DNA from: Paramecium octaurelia
Lineage: Eukaryota; Ciliophora; Oligohymenophorea; Peniculida; Parameciidae
Direction of reading: 5' to 3'
Assembly (NCBI GenBank): GCA_905182995.1
Contig: CAJJDP010000027.1
Span: 65,803-129,802 of the forward strand
DNA length: 64,000 nt
Both the position numbers and the translations under genes were made by a program. Of this stretch, positions 26,976-40,532 are shown piece by piece. The notes beneath the pieces are model-generated. The model was not told the origin of the DNA, did no database searches, and saw nothing but the letters and a program-made list of their open reading frames with translations. Within the stretch, counting starts at the first letter, position 1, and every line of letters begins with the position of its first letter.

Positions 26976-27791
26976 TAATAATAAATTTAATATTATAATA
27001 ATATTTCAAGCAATATGGCTTATTACAATAAGAAAAAAAATAAAATGAATAATATTGAGTGAAAATAGTTATACAAAGATGAGACACTCGAATTTTAACA
27101 TGATATAGATTATAGATTATTGCATATTATAATTTTTAAATTCAAGCTTATTTTAAATGGCTACTATATTTAGGTTTATTTGTTTTACTCTATTCAATAA
27201 ATATCCACTTAATTAATTGTTTTAAGATTTTTAAGCTAATTTTCTACATATTTAAAGTATATGGAAACTAAAATAAAGCAGTCATCTGAGAACATAGATT
27301 CATTTCGATTAGATAAGCATCGTTATTAATCTTTTTTGGGCATTCTTATTATAAATATGCAGAATTTTAAGAAAAAAAGTAAAGGAAACATTTATATTTT
27401 TCTTTCAAATATATAATATTTTTTTTTATTAATATTTTTAAATTTAAAGATTAATGACTTTATTTTTTATGAGATATTTATTTTATTAATAGTTCATCAT
27501 TTTACTAATTATTAAGTTTGAATTAGATAAAGATTTGCTTTTAAAACAGAATCTGAATTTTCTTTTTTGTCATACTCATTTTATTCATATTTTTCAATAA
27601 TTATTAATGTTGGGTTTTTAGCTTTCAATGAGAAAATAACGAAGGTAGTTTATATTATTAATTATGTGAGAATTTTAAATTTATGGAATTTTAAAGAATA
27701 ATTTTTATCAAGAAGTTCTATGATTTAGGTTTAAAGATTCTAAATTAAATTTTTATTGCTATTTAATAATAAAATAAAGTTTAATCAAACT
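26976..27791. other. AT-rich promoter-containing gap
   Basis: This 816-bp gap lies between divergent coiled-coil genes. It is extremely AT-rich with homopolymer runs. No gene is seen; it probably holds both promoters. Confidence 0.5.
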
Positions 27792-29625
27792 ATGCAATAG
27801 GAATTAGCAGAGCTGAAAGGTTTGATTATGCAGACTTTGGAAGCTAATGGTTAATTGGCAAAAATTAGGGCATCGATTAGAGCTTCAGTTTTTAATGTAG
27901 TTGATTCCACAGACAATAATGAAAAAATCTCTCCATTTTTTAGCGAAAATAGAAAAGTTCAGTCAATAAAAGAATTAGAAACAGGTAGGGAATTGCTTGA
28001 ACTTATAAAAGAATTTCTTAATTTTTACGAAATGAGTTACACAAATTCTATTTTCTCAAGGTATTGATCTATAATCAAATTTAGCGAAGCTAATCTTAGG
28101 GAAGAAATTAATAGAGATGCTATTTCCAAAAGATTACAAATAAATATCGAGGACAAAAATAAACCTCTGCTTCATTTTGTATTGGTTTAAGCCTAAAAAA
28201 ATTAAAAGTTGCAATAATCATAAAGCACAAAAACATTTGGAAGTATTTTTTCAAGTTAAGAAATGTTATCCCCTTAAAAAAGTATTTCCTCTTAAATATC
28301 CAAAAATAAACCTTAGATTGGTGCTTCATAATAGGAATTTCTGAAGAAACAAAAGGAGCAATTCAATTTATTATAGGAGTAAGAAAATAAGAAGAGATAA
28401 AAAGAGTTTTAGAAGAAATAAAGAGAGGAACTCTAACAACAAGAGGAAATTAAGCTTTAAAAATTAAATAGAGAAAAAGAGGAGAATCAATTGTAAGAGG
28501 AAAAGCTCAAACTTGAAAAGTAAAAATTGGAATAGATTAAAATGAATTAAGAATTACAATAAAAGAGTTTAGAAATTGAACTTTAAAGATAAGCACAATT
28601 AAACTAGGAATCTGAATTAAAGTAATAACAATTAGACTTGCAAAAAAAATTAATTGAATAATAACAACTAGCCTAAGAAATTTAGGACAATAAATAAATA
28701 TAATAGTTTGAAGAAAAACAACAGGAAGAATAATAAAAATTAATAGGTATACAGCAAAACGTTAAAGAAACTGAATTAAAATTGAATACGATTCTTTAGG
28801 AGAAAACTAAAATAGCTGATGAACTTCGATTAATTAAAGAATAAATTTTGGTAGAAAACAATAAGCTATTTTAATTAACAGAATAAATATAATTAGAAGA
28901 AAGTAATTTATAAAAACTATAGTAACAAATAATTGTTCAATAAGAAAATAAATAGAAATTCGAAAACGAATAGAATGTTATCAAGTAAGAGGTAATAAAA
29001 TTTTAGGATGAAAAAAAGACAATTTAAGATTAAATTGATCAATTAAGACAATAGTTAACCGAAGAAGAATAAAACTTAGAAAGTTTTAAATAAAATAAAG
29101 TATAAGAAGTTCAAGGTTTAGAAGAAAAGTTCAAATAGTTTTAATTTGATAATAATGAATTAGATAAAAAGTTAGCTTAATTAAATATCCAAAAAAAGGA
29201 GTTGTAGTCTTAAATTGAACAATAATGTAAATTATAAATAGAAATTTCAGGGGAATAAGAAAAATTTGAAATTGAAAAAGTAGAAATATCAAAATAAATT
29301 TAAGAATTACAAAAGGAAAATAAAGATTTAATTGAAGGGAGAAATTTTTTGTTAAATTAAATAGATGAGCTTAATAATTAATTGAATAATGCAAAAAATG
29401 AAATAGATGAATACAAGAATTAATTGCTAATAGGATAACTAGTGCCAGATGAAGTGGAAGTTGTTTCTTCTAAAATAAACTAAGTAATGATTTTTTTTAT
29501 TATCTTAGAAAGGTAGCGAAGTAGATGCAAAAGCAACAATAGACCCGTATTTAGAAACTGAGTTAGTGCATACTCAGTATTAAGATAATGATGATTTTGA
29601 TTATGACGATCATCTTTCGTTTTGA
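27792..29625 (+). CDS. coiled-coil protein, 594 aa
   Basis: Two introns (28061-28084, 29484-29508) give one frame. The N-terminal 100 residues are mixed and may be globular. From about residue 170 to 560 the sequence is an almost unbroken Gln/Glu/Lys/Leu coiled coil, with TAA/TAG Gln codons at very high density. The C-terminal tail is acidic (DNDDFDYDDHLSF). No family is recognised. Structural or tethering roles are typical of such rods. It follows the repeat-rich coiled-coil gene in divergent orientation. Confidence 0.75.
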
Positions 29626-29729
29626 TAATATTTCAGTTAACTATTGTTATTAATAAATGATATTACTCTATTTTTAGAGGAGTTTGATAAAAATTATCAA
29701 AAGTTTATTATATAAATTATAATCAAATA

Positions 29730-32135
29730 ATGTCATAAATTGCATTAAAGTGGGAGATTCAGCGTTTATAAGGAACATTACCAAATAAAATTACAAATCC
29801 ATGCACATTTTATGAGGATAATTTATATTTAATAGTAGATAATTACAAATAGAATGATTTGTATAGTTTAAGTCTAATTGATTTTAAATGGCGGAGATTA
29901 TACAATGGAATTCCATTTAAGGCTAGGTGACAATTGAATATGAACAATAGATATAATAGTTAATTTGTAATGAATTAAGGAAAAATATATTGTTATGGCG
30001 GAAGCATAGATATCGAGGGGACGATTTTGCTTGATGAATTTTTGGAAATTGATGTTGTACAATTGAAATTCCGTTAAATAAAAAGTGCTCCAACAGGAAG
30101 AGTCGAACACAGTATGTGCATGTATAGAGGTTAAATATTAATAATTGGGGGAAGGACTCAGAAAAAGATTTTTAATGATTGTAAAACGTACTCAATAGGA
30201 AGTGATAAGTAAAAATAGAGTGTATTGCATTAGATGGAATTAAATAGAATTTGAACCTGCCCATAGATTTGGCCATTAATGCACAGTTTACGAAGACACT
30301 ATAATTGTAACTGGAGGAAGTGATGGATAACTAATATTAGACGATGTCTGGCTGTTAGTTGATTTAAGAACCTGGATAAGATTAGAAATAAAAAACCCCT
30401 TGCCAATATTTAGACATTAAGCAGCATTAGCCATGAAAGAGTATTTAATAATATTTGGAGGCTGCACATTCGATGGATAAAGATGCAACGATAATTTCTA
30501 TGCTCTAAATATTGTCACATTGAAATGGATTGAACTGCCTAAAGTAAGTAGACATCCATATCCTCGTGTGCAACATACTATGCTCTGTTTGTTAAATTAA
30601 TCTCGAGAGGATATTCTAGTTATTGGAGGTTTAAACTATCAGGATCTCTCAATTCTTAATTTTTCTCAAGTAAATATTAAGTTTTAGATTAAGTTAAGAT
30701 GGCCAACTTGGTCGATCTATAACCTCAATCATCATTAATGAGTTATCGTAGTCATACAGTAGAGAGAGAAGAATTTTTGTAAGATATTCCATTAGAAGTT
30801 CAAAATTTAGAAGAAGGAACCTCATTTTTGGAATTAGGAAAATATTATGAGTGGAAGATTGAATCTAACCAAGAAATGTAAAAATATAAATGAAAATTAG
30901 GAAGTTTACTCCTAGAACAGGTCATTCAGTAGTATAATGCTAAGAAAACCTGTTTTTATTTTGTGGATCTGATGAAACCACTATAGTAAATGATATGCAT
31001 TGTTACAATATATTCAAGAAGTAATGGGAATAAATACCTCCCAAAGGAATACTTCCCTCCCCAAGATCAGGATGTAAAGGAGTTGCTCATTAACATGACA
31101 TTTATTATTTTGGTGGATATACTAATAGAAGAGGAGAATACTTTAATGATTTATACGTTTTCGATACAAAATTAAGATAATGGAATTAGATTAGAACAAC
31201 TAGAGAAATTTAACCAAGAGTTGATATGTCACTTGTTATAAATAATGAAAAATTATATGTATTTGGAGGAGCAGATAGCAGTAATAGATTTAATGACTTG
31301 CATTGCTTTGATATCCAAAATAATTAGTGGGTTAAACTGCAAACTCATGGATAAATCCCATCCCCTAGATTTGGCCATACTGCAGAAGTATATAAAAACT
31401 AAATGTATGTTTTTGGCGGGTGGGATGGCTTTAAGACTTTAGATGAACTTGTACAATAATTATTTATATAAAGTACACCTATTCATTTGCATCCAACTAT
31501 TGGTATTTGGAAAAAGTTAGGAATAAACCCCCTTCTCGGTATAGGCATAGCAGCACAATAATTGGATACAGTATTTACATATTTGGCGGAGTTGATGCAG
31601 CCATGACTCGATACAACGATCTCTATGAATTTAATTGTGAATTAAAAGAATGGAAATTTATAGAAACAGCTGGTAACACTCCTTCTGCAAGAACATTTCA
31701 TCAGTTATGTTCATATGAAACTAACATTTACTTAATTGGTGGGAATGATGGTACTAAAAAAAATAATGATATGTAATTTTAATATTCTTTATCATAAAAG
31801 GTACTCAATTTAAGTATTTGATCATAGATTTAGTGATTTATCTAGCATTTCACAATTAGAAATTTAATCAACAATTGTTCCAAAAGAAAATGGTTTAATT
31901 AGTATTTTGAAAAATTAGGTGAATGAATTAGGCTAAAGATTAAGAGAGGAGTAAGAATTCAATTTGTGTTAAATTTGTTAATCTAAAGATATTAATTCTG
32001 TATTTATGTGATTAATATTAGGTCTTTTTGGAATGCGGCCATAGATTTTGTTGTTATGAGTGTTCAAACAAACTAGAGCTTTGTAAAATATGCTTAAAAA
32101 AGCCGAGCCGGATCATTAAAATATTTGTAGTTTGA
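29730..32135 (+). CDS. kelch-repeat protein with C-terminal RING finger
   Basis: Seven introns (29927-29950, 30220-30247, 30670-30698, 30878-30900, 31451-31473, 31773-31800, 32000-32021) join a 742-aa protein. Kelch blades recur throughout (IVTGGSDGQ; YLIIFGGCTFDG; IYYFGGYTNRRGEYFNDLYV; LYVFGGADSSNRFNDLHCFD; MYVFGGWDG; IYIFGGVDAAMTRYNDLYEF; IYLIGGNDG), probably two propellers. A short coiled coil then leads into a C3HC4 RING at the end (CQIC...LECGHRFCCYEC...CKIC), with the last intron inside it. RING fingers usually recruit E2 enzymes, so this is a likely ubiquitin ligase with kelch substrate-binding domains. Intron 30878-30900 removes what would otherwise look like a stop plus new start at 30890. 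Confidence 0.85.
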
Positions 32136-32291
32136 CTTTTAGCAGTATTTATATTCTTCATAAAACAGTTTATTTTTATATTATTATTTTTATCGGTAAT
32201 ATCTATTAAATTAAATAAATGAAGAAAATGATTTTGATAAATAAAATAAATTATATCCTAATGAATATCCAATAGAAGATTGCCTAATATT

Positions 32292-33590
32292 ATGAAACCG
32301 TCTTATCTAAAACTCTTTTAAGACCCTCTCTTACAATATGATGAGAAAAAGGAGCAGCAGTAAACCTAATTTGATGAAATTATTGGATTGTTCTCTTGAA
32401 AAGTAGGTACTGAGTTGATAGCATAATTTCAATAAATATTTGATAAAACATCAATTGTTAATAATAAGGAGGCCAATTTGAATTTCAATGAATTATAGCA
32501 GTATTACACACATTTTTAAGAAGACTTGAAATTTATAAGGTACAGTAGATGGGCAAAATTTTATGTCAGATAATTAATATATATTAAATAGAGTCAAAAC
32601 ATTTACAGAGTCTACGAGATCTAGAACATTTTTGATAAACTAAAAAGGAGTTGCTAAATGAAGTTGTTATTGAGATTGGGGGAAATTTTCGGGAAAGAAA
32701 TTAATTATGAAAAAAATTAAGTATCCATCATAAAGGATAATGAGTTTAAAAAGGAGATAATTAAGATTTTTGGCCAAAGTAGATAGTTGAAACAATTAAG
32801 TCCTTACTAGGCTTTAATGTGGAAGAGACTTTTTTGTGATAAAGATAAAGGCATTTATGAGTGCAGAATAAATACTGAATGTCAAAGTATGCCGATATTG
32901 GATTCTTAGAATAATAAAAATTTTTGGGTCACGAAAATGAAAATGTCTTAATAATTAAGAAAAGGAAATATTAAAATCTCTTTTAAAAGATGAATTCACA
33001 AATTTACCTAACATACAACTTTGGAATTAATGAATATAGAATAACTTGGTTATGTTTATATTGTTTAAATCTTACATGAGGCTCATCCTATAGATTAGCA
33101 CATTGTAAGTGAGAAATTAGTAAGAAATAAACTTACTCTCAATTTACGATTGTTGGAATGAAATAAAATAAGAAAATAAATATTTAAAGATTAACTATTA
33201 TATTAATAACAAGCTTTGGCTTTGATTCTTGATTCCTAATGATTAAAAGATTCCCTACTCATGTCCAGTTGATAAGGAATAGTAGCAGTACTGTTTATTC
33301 TATAAAAATGAGTGATATTTTGAACTTGCTTCTACTTTTATTTTCGTCTGGGAACAATTCTCAATATTCCTTTTCTTATTGATTCATTAAGGATTGCAAG
33401 TTATACCTGATGAACATATAGAGCCTGCCAAATCTTAAGCTTGGGTTAGAGAAGGTTCTTGAAAAAAAATGTAAGATCTGTTTTGTTAAAAAATGTTGAC
33501 AATCATAAAATCGAGATTGTACAAGATTAATAGCAATAGCTAAATTAAATTGTATTAGCCCCTAGACAGCAATCTAAGGTAAATAACGAT
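32292..33590 (+). pseudogene. decayed protein-coding gene of unknown family
   Basis: The region reads as clear protein over hundreds of bases, but in-frame TGA stops occur at 32397, 32991, 33159 and 33240, among others. Some stretches switch frame (for example about 32975-33050 and about 33380-33460) without a usable 20-35 nt intron. Recognisable runs include FIRYSRWAKFYVRQ, IEQLGYVYIVQILHEAHPID and LQVIPDEHIEPAKSQAWV. I do not recognise the parent family. Undetected introns are possible but would have to be numerous. Confidence 0.55.
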
Positions 33591-33852
33591 TACAATAAAT
33601 AATCATTCATATAAAAAATAAGGATTTTAATTACTCTTAATATTTCAATTAAAAAATCTATCTATTTTGAATAAATTTCCATTTCTTTTTTATGCTTTAT
33701 CTTAATTTACAATACTAATTAATCTTTGAAAATTTCTAATAGTCTTATGCTAAATTAATTATTTTATTCATAAATACTATGTTTTTGTTGTGATTACATA
33801 TTGATTATAAATAGATAAAAATGATAATTATTAATATTGATTTAACCTTTGA

Positions 33853-36800
33853 ATGGGATACCTATTGATTGATGTCTTAAGTGAAATTGCTTTTTACAAA
33901 AGTCCTTCATAGTTATCAGATAGATATTTTAAAGTTCAACTTTTAATTTGTTCATTATAATTTTTAGCGCTATTATTTCCAAATGATGGGTGGAATTATT
34001 GGAATTATGATTAAGATCCAGTATTTAAATACTTTAAATAAGTGATTAATTGCTTATTAATTCTGCCTATTTAGCATGAAGAAAAAATCATCCATTCAAT
34101 AATTGCGAGTGCTTTTTTTGCATTTCAGTCAGCAATTATTATATTTATTTCTATATTAACAATATTTAGAAAGATATCATCAAATACCGAATTTACTAAT
34201 GGTATATTACACTTTATGTTAAGAGTTGTAAATTTTTATTTTCTTCACATAAATTTTTCAATTGGTAATTTATTCCTTTTGTATTATGGAAATGCGATAT
34301 TTTGTGCAAAGTTCAATTCATTTTCAGATGGAAAATGTTCCTAACATTCATTATTTTTTATTGGACTAGCTGGATCGATGTTGACGATATTTTCATAATA
34401 CATTGGTGTTTATCTTTTTAGATCCTTCTCATTTAGACCATTTTCAATACTGCAGAGCAAATATTCATTTAATTAAATGCTTTTTGTCTTAATAAGAGCA
34501 ATAATGTTTGCAGTTTATTTACTTGAAACGACTAGTTTTAATGTGTACCTGTTTTTTATTCTCATAAATTGTTTAATCTTACTATAAATGATTGAGAACT
34601 TTTTCCTAAATGCCTATTATCCTCCGAATAATGAATTTAATTTCAAATTATACTTTATACTATTTTCAGTATCAATCCTAATCACATTGAATGTTTTATC
34701 AGAGAATACAATATTGCAATAAAATATGATACTTGAAAGCGTGATGTTAGCGGCATCCTTTTCATATTATTTTTCTGAAGTTCTTTTTGAAAGGAAAATA
34801 TATCATCAATCTCATTTTAAGCTTCTCTCCTCAAGTAGAACAATCGATGTCATCTAAAGAATTTATGAATTATCCCAAGATATCAAAAAGACTGTGAGGT
34901 AGAAAAAATTATTTTATTATTATGCCTACATAGTAAATCACATATAAGGCGACAAACACATAGATAATAGCTTTTTCTAGGATATGTCATCAAGAAAATT
35001 TATTATATAATTTTTATAAAGACAATTAAAACTATCCAAATAAAATGGTAAAGTGTCTTTTGAAGATATGCAATTAATATACACTAACTTTTTGTCTCAT
35101 TATTGCAAGAAACCATTACTGAGTTTAGTTGAGTTTAGAAAGTACGATATTTTTTATTAACAACAACAATCCTACTACTTTAAATTTATGAAGAAGCAAA
35201 TCAATAATAATTTACAGCAGACTGTTCAAAAGCAGTAATAAGCAAACTTTTTTTAGTCTCAAAATAGAGAATAAGAAAAATAGTCCTTGGATATTGTTCA
35301 TATAAGTAAATCAATAGTTTTTGAAGAACTTTACATTCCTAATATTATTAAGTTAATGGATGCTAAAATCTATTTTTGGGAATAATTAATCAAGGGATAC
35401 AATACAATTTAAGAATTTTAGAATGAAGCAATTAATTTAAGTAAGAAGGTTTAATCACTTTAAAGAGAGCTATTGTCCAAATTATCCTTTGATATTGAAA
35501 ACATAGGGCATTTAGGAACTAATTGTAATGTGTTAGAATTAAAAATTGCGTCGATTTTTTATAGTTCGATAATGAACGACTATTACAACTCAGCCTAATG
35601 TGAATTTTTAATATAAGAAATATTTAATATTGAACATACATTATCTTCGGATGTTATCACAAATTTTACATTAGTTGAAGATAAAGTTGCATTAATAATG
35701 TTAAGTTTAGTCAGGAATTTAGGTTAAATTATTAATTAGGATAAAAGAGGTTTATCTCAATATTTTGGTTATGATGATAAAGAATTTTAACAAATATAAT
35801 ATATTAATTAGTTAATGCCTCCATTTTTATCTGTAATACATGACAATTTATTAGAAGATTATTTGCAATAAGCAAAGTCAAAGCTATTTTAATCTTATAA
35901 TGTAGTATTTAGTTCTGACAAATTTGGCTATTTGGTCGCATAACAATTAAAAATAGACAATAATTTTCTAATTTAAGATGATTATGTTATAATGGGTTGT
36001 TTGTCTTAAGTTAAAAGAGGAATAGATTTTGTAATTTTTGGAGATGATGGTAAAATATGGGGTAGCACCTAAAATTTCTTTTAAACTTACTTTTAAAATT
36101 AAAATGAAAAATTTACTTTATAAAGATTAACTAATCAATGCTATATTTATATGTATTTTCCACAATTAATTAAAATCATTGATTCGTATAAAAATTAACT
36201 AGTTAAATCAGATTATGAAGGGTTATTAATTGAGGATTCTTGTATATTTATGGTTAGAGATAATATAATAGAATTAATTTAGCATTTTTAATCACAAAGT
36301 ATTAATATGCCAAAAAGCAGTCATTTTGAAAAATCTATCATTCAAAAAAAGGCTTAATTGTCTGAAGGATCATTATCAAAAAAGATCGGAACCATCTCTA
36401 TTTAATAAAATGATTTATAAGAAAAAGAATAAGATCATCTAGTTTAAATAGAATCAAATAGAAAATAATCAGAGGAATCTATTAAGCCAGGTTAATATAA
36501 TGGCATACCTTTATTAAATAAATAATATTAAAACGAAATCCAATAATATTTAGAGAGCATAGAAGTATGTATATATATATATGTATAAGGAAAAACCTGC
36601 CGAGAAATTCCTGATCAAGTTTTCTCTTAATTTAAAAAATATTGGTAAAGAGGACTATCACAGGTCTTATTTTATATTGGAGATCATAGATGTAAGGAAG
36701 AAAGATCTGATAGGAAAATCAATTTCTGAGAATTAAAATCAATAAACTAATGATAGTAAATTCTATTCACTTTAAAATAATAATCATAGTAAACATATAT

Positions 36801-39395
36801 TAAATACTAGACACGACATAGGAGGAAGAACAAACTAAAGCTAATGTTTCTGGATTTGTGTAATCGGAATAACCATATTCTGAGATTGTGCCTGTAAATA
36901 AAGACATTGGCTGCGGGGTGACTGATCTCTTGGAAAGAATGGGACCCTCGAAAAAGCAAAAATAAGATCAAGATTTTGGTTTATTCAATTTAGATTCAGC
37001 TAGAGATAGCATGAGTTATGGTCCATTATCATAAAGAGCTCATTTCATTAATCCTAATTAAAAGGAGGGAGAATTAGAAGAAATTGTGAAATTGGATTAG
37101 GATTTTAATGTCTTAGGAATTTAATTAAATAGTGCTAGTGCTATTATGTAAAAGGAAAAAAACATATAATATGAACCTGAGGAGGAATTTGATATTGAAG
37201 AATCGCTTAAATAATAAAAATAATAAATTGGTAAATCAAGTAGTGATCATGAGAAGGATAAAAAAAATGATATATTAGAAATTATGAAGAAGAATAAATT
37301 AAAGGGAAAGAACCATGAAGAAGAAGATGTGGATGCTTTAAAATCTAAATCAAGTATGACTTCAGCAACTTCTGGGAACTCAGCTATCTAAATTATCAAA
37401 AAGTTTTAAAGCACTACTCATCTTACTTAAGGACTTAAATTTATATCTATTTCTAGCTTAACAGTTTTTATTATCATAATCATCTTGATAACAGTCCATC
37501 TAGTACTCATAACCATAAGTAATTAAGATACGTCATTGACTATTAATGATATTAATGGACCATTTATATTAAACAGAAGTTATTTAGAAGTTATTTCATT
37601 TACATGGAGTTTAATTGTGGGAACTTTAGATATTATTGAGACCAGCTAATTTATAAAGGAATAAACATTTAGTGATTTATTTAACACTACAAGCGAATTA
37701 TATGATGAAATAAATAATATGTATTTGGGATTTATCGAAGTAGAGGAAAAAGGGATGTTATCCTTACAAAAGTTTACTTTCTTAAAAGGAAATACTGAAG
37801 AAGTAAAGTTCCCTTATTTTATTAATTTGATTGAGGGAACCTTGGATAGAGTTGTAAAAATCGTCTCAATCGAAATTGCAGATTTTCCTACATTGTTGAC
37901 AAGGGAATATTTGGATTAATTATTTTTATTAAGATATAATCTAAATTAAATCTACTTGATGTCATCAGAGTTAATTGACTCTTTGAATGTTGTTTTTTTG
38001 TCTTAAACTAATGATAGGGTTGGTGAGATGCAGACCTAGGTTATTATTGAAATAATTTGCATAGGTGTCATTTTATTAGTTGAGCTTTATTTTTGGAAAC
38101 AAATATAAAATTATAGCTAGTAATTAATGCTATTGACTGGAAGACTTTAAGAGAGCGATGCAAATGAATCTATAGCACGAGCTTCTTTGGTCAAGGAAAC
38201 ATTAACACAGTAAAGCGGAAAATATAGTTGGAAGAAATAAAACTATTATGCCTTAAATTATTAATCTCTTAACACATTAAACTTTGAATTATTGAATCAA
38301 TAGTCTAGAATTATCAAAGACTTAGCTTTAAAAAATCATTTTGATGTAAATTAAAATAAGAATCATCAATAAGAGAATAATAATAAAAAGTAATAATCCT
38401 AAAAGAGAAACATTAATGTTGTCTTAAGTTCAAGAATATATAACACTCAAATAAGCTTGATATCTTATACTATTATGCTGCTTATAGTATTTATAATAAT
38501 TGCGCTAATGTTTTTTGGAGGATTTCTGCTGTTTTCCCAATAAATTTCAGATTTGGGTCCCTCATAGGCCCTAACTGGGAATTATATTAAATTTACTTAG
38601 AAGTTAGACACCCTAATGGCATGTGCCTTAATATTAAAGACTTAGCATCTAGTCTATGATGCATTAATAGAGATGAAAGTATATGATAGCTCAACTATAA
38701 ATTCATTCTTACAAACAAATGATATAGTTGAATTGTTCAGTGATTTAAGTAAGATTTATTCTGAAAATTTAACCTCTATTTATGAGAGTATTTTATAATC
38801 AAATAAAATCAAGGATGAGGATAAACAATTATTATTTACACTCTATCAAGATGATTTTTGCCAAGAACTTAGTGATGAAATTCCTATGTGCAATATAGAA
38901 GAATTTGGAATCGATAAGTTCACTTAAACTTTCGGATCACCAATTCTGCCATAGGATGATAATAAGGAGTATGTTAATAAAGGTATTGTTGGAGTAATAA
39001 GCAGACTGGATACGTTATTCAGTTAATTTTTTGATTATGAAATAGAGTATAAGTAATTTTAGCCGGATACTGAATTGTGTAAAGAATAAATAGACATGAA
39101 AGAGTTCAGAAATGCAGTATTTGCTCATTTTTTAGATACTAATGATGGTACGAACACATTTTTGGATATCATTTACATTAGTATTTATGGGATATTGGAT
39201 GAGAATCTGAGTTATATATATCTGTATTATGGTGTAGTTGGAGTTTTAGTTGGTCTGTCATATGCAATATATTATATTGTTATAATAATTAAAACCAATA
39301 ATAAGTTAATCAGGACAAGATTGGCTTTGATTACACTACCCATTTCAATTTTAACAGAGTAACACACAATATCGATGTTAAAAAGATTAAATTGA
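33853..39395 (+). CDS. giant multipass membrane protein with PAS-like segment, 1831 aa
   Basis: Two introns (36565-36589, 36789-36810) join 1831 codons. The N-terminal 330 residues contain about eight hydrophobic helices. A large cytosolic Gln-rich part follows, with a segment near residue 710 (YVIMGCLSQVKRGIDFVIFG) that resembles the PAS-like module seen in big ciliate membrane proteins. The C-terminal third has further helices, near residues 1180-1205, 1395-1415, 1525-1550 and 1790-1820, separated by presumed lumenal loops. It may be a sensory or channel-associated protein. The gene is intact and long; its function is unknown. Confidence 0.75.
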
Positions 39396-39490
39396 ATATT
39401 TATGTATTTATTTATTAACTGTTTAACCATGCTCTTACATCCAATTACAAAATTTAATTATTTATATAAAAAATTAAATAAACATTAAAA

Positions 39491-40532
39491 ATGCTTGCTA
39501 GCAACGAATTAGTGTTGGGAGATTAGTAAACTTAAATTATGATGTAGACCTAAATAAATTAAGTGTCCTTTTTGCTCAAATTCAACAGTTTCAACTGTTA
39601 CTTTTAAGAATGGCTATATAAGCTATATTACGTGTTTTTTAGTTTTGCTGATTTTTGGACTTATGCCAAGTCTTTTACTAATACCAGTCATTATGATAAT
39701 CACAAGAACCTTAATTCATAAGTAATTATGATAAAATGAGCTTAGATGTTCTGCATGCAATGAAGAAATTGGTGGAGATGGAAAAGTGTTTCATGTACTA
39801 GGTGTGAAGGATTCAGTATGAGTATTAATATATTCTTAAAGATGATGTCATTCAAAATTGGAGAGTTCGGAGTTATTTTGACTAAAAGAATAGTTATTGG
39901 CACTTTGTTATTAATCTTAACATTAGGAGTTTTGTGGTATAGAATAATTGAAATGCCAACTTCATAATGGATGGATTATCATCAACATTACAATCCAAAT
40001 ATCACTATTTCTGACACTTGGACTGATTATTTAGAGAAATGTACAAAGGAGAAAATATTTCAAAATCTGTAAAATTAATAAATTTGTTATTAAAAATATA
40101 TCGACAGAACAATAGTAGATTGGAAAGGTAAAATTAAATATTAAGTACATTTAGGATACGCAATAAGAGTTGAGGATAACCAATAATCTTTAATGAAGTT
40201 CTTGCATCACTCTGTTAATATTTTGGTGAAAATGGATCCTGCCGAAAGTGAATTTCATCCTGATTTGTTGTTGACTGCAGATAGTGAAATAGCAACTGAA
40301 TTGTGTAATTTGATTATAGATTCTTTTAGCTTCTGAGATTGAGAAATTGGAAAGAGGTAGTGAGTTTAGTTTCACTGCTATAATTAAGTCGATTGGGGAT
40401 TACTAAAACATAAGACATTTTCATCTCCTCAACATAACTAAATTAGAAGGTTACATTGAAATTCCACCTCATCTTCATTAATAAAGTAGATATGGAAATT
40501 CTTAACAATTTCTTGCTTAATCAACTGATTGA
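39491..40532 (+). CDS. LITAF-type zinc domain fused to wolframin-like OB domain
   Basis: Four introns (39526-39547, 39722-39745, 39816-39841, 40305-40329) give 314 aa. Residues about 15-85 form a LITAF/SIMPLE-like domain: CPFC, a 25-residue hydrophobic membrane segment, then HKCSAC. A second membrane helix follows (IVIGTLLLILTLGVLWY). The rest resembles the C-terminal OB-like domain of wolframin (WFS1): WTDYLEKC, then C..KYIDRTIVDWKGKI, and ERGSEFSFTAIIKSIG. LITAF proteins act on late endosome membranes; wolframin is an ER protein. If intron 39816-39841 were not spliced, there would be two abutting genes (stop 39819-39821, start 39818). Confidence 0.65.

Noticed and set aside
30890..32135. 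A separate kelch gene starting at 30890
   Set aside because: A 23-nt intron at 30878-30900 removes the apparent stop and start and joins two kelch regions in frame.
32292..33590. A gene in which TGA codes for Trp, or a mitochondrial insert
   Set aside because: Nearby intact genes use TGA as stop, TAA/TAG are used as Gln in the same region, and frame switches point to decay instead.
39818..40532. A separate wolframin-like gene starting at 39818
   Set aside because: A canonical 26-nt intron joins it in frame to the LITAF part; overlapping stop and start would be unusual here. Kept as an alternative in the entry.
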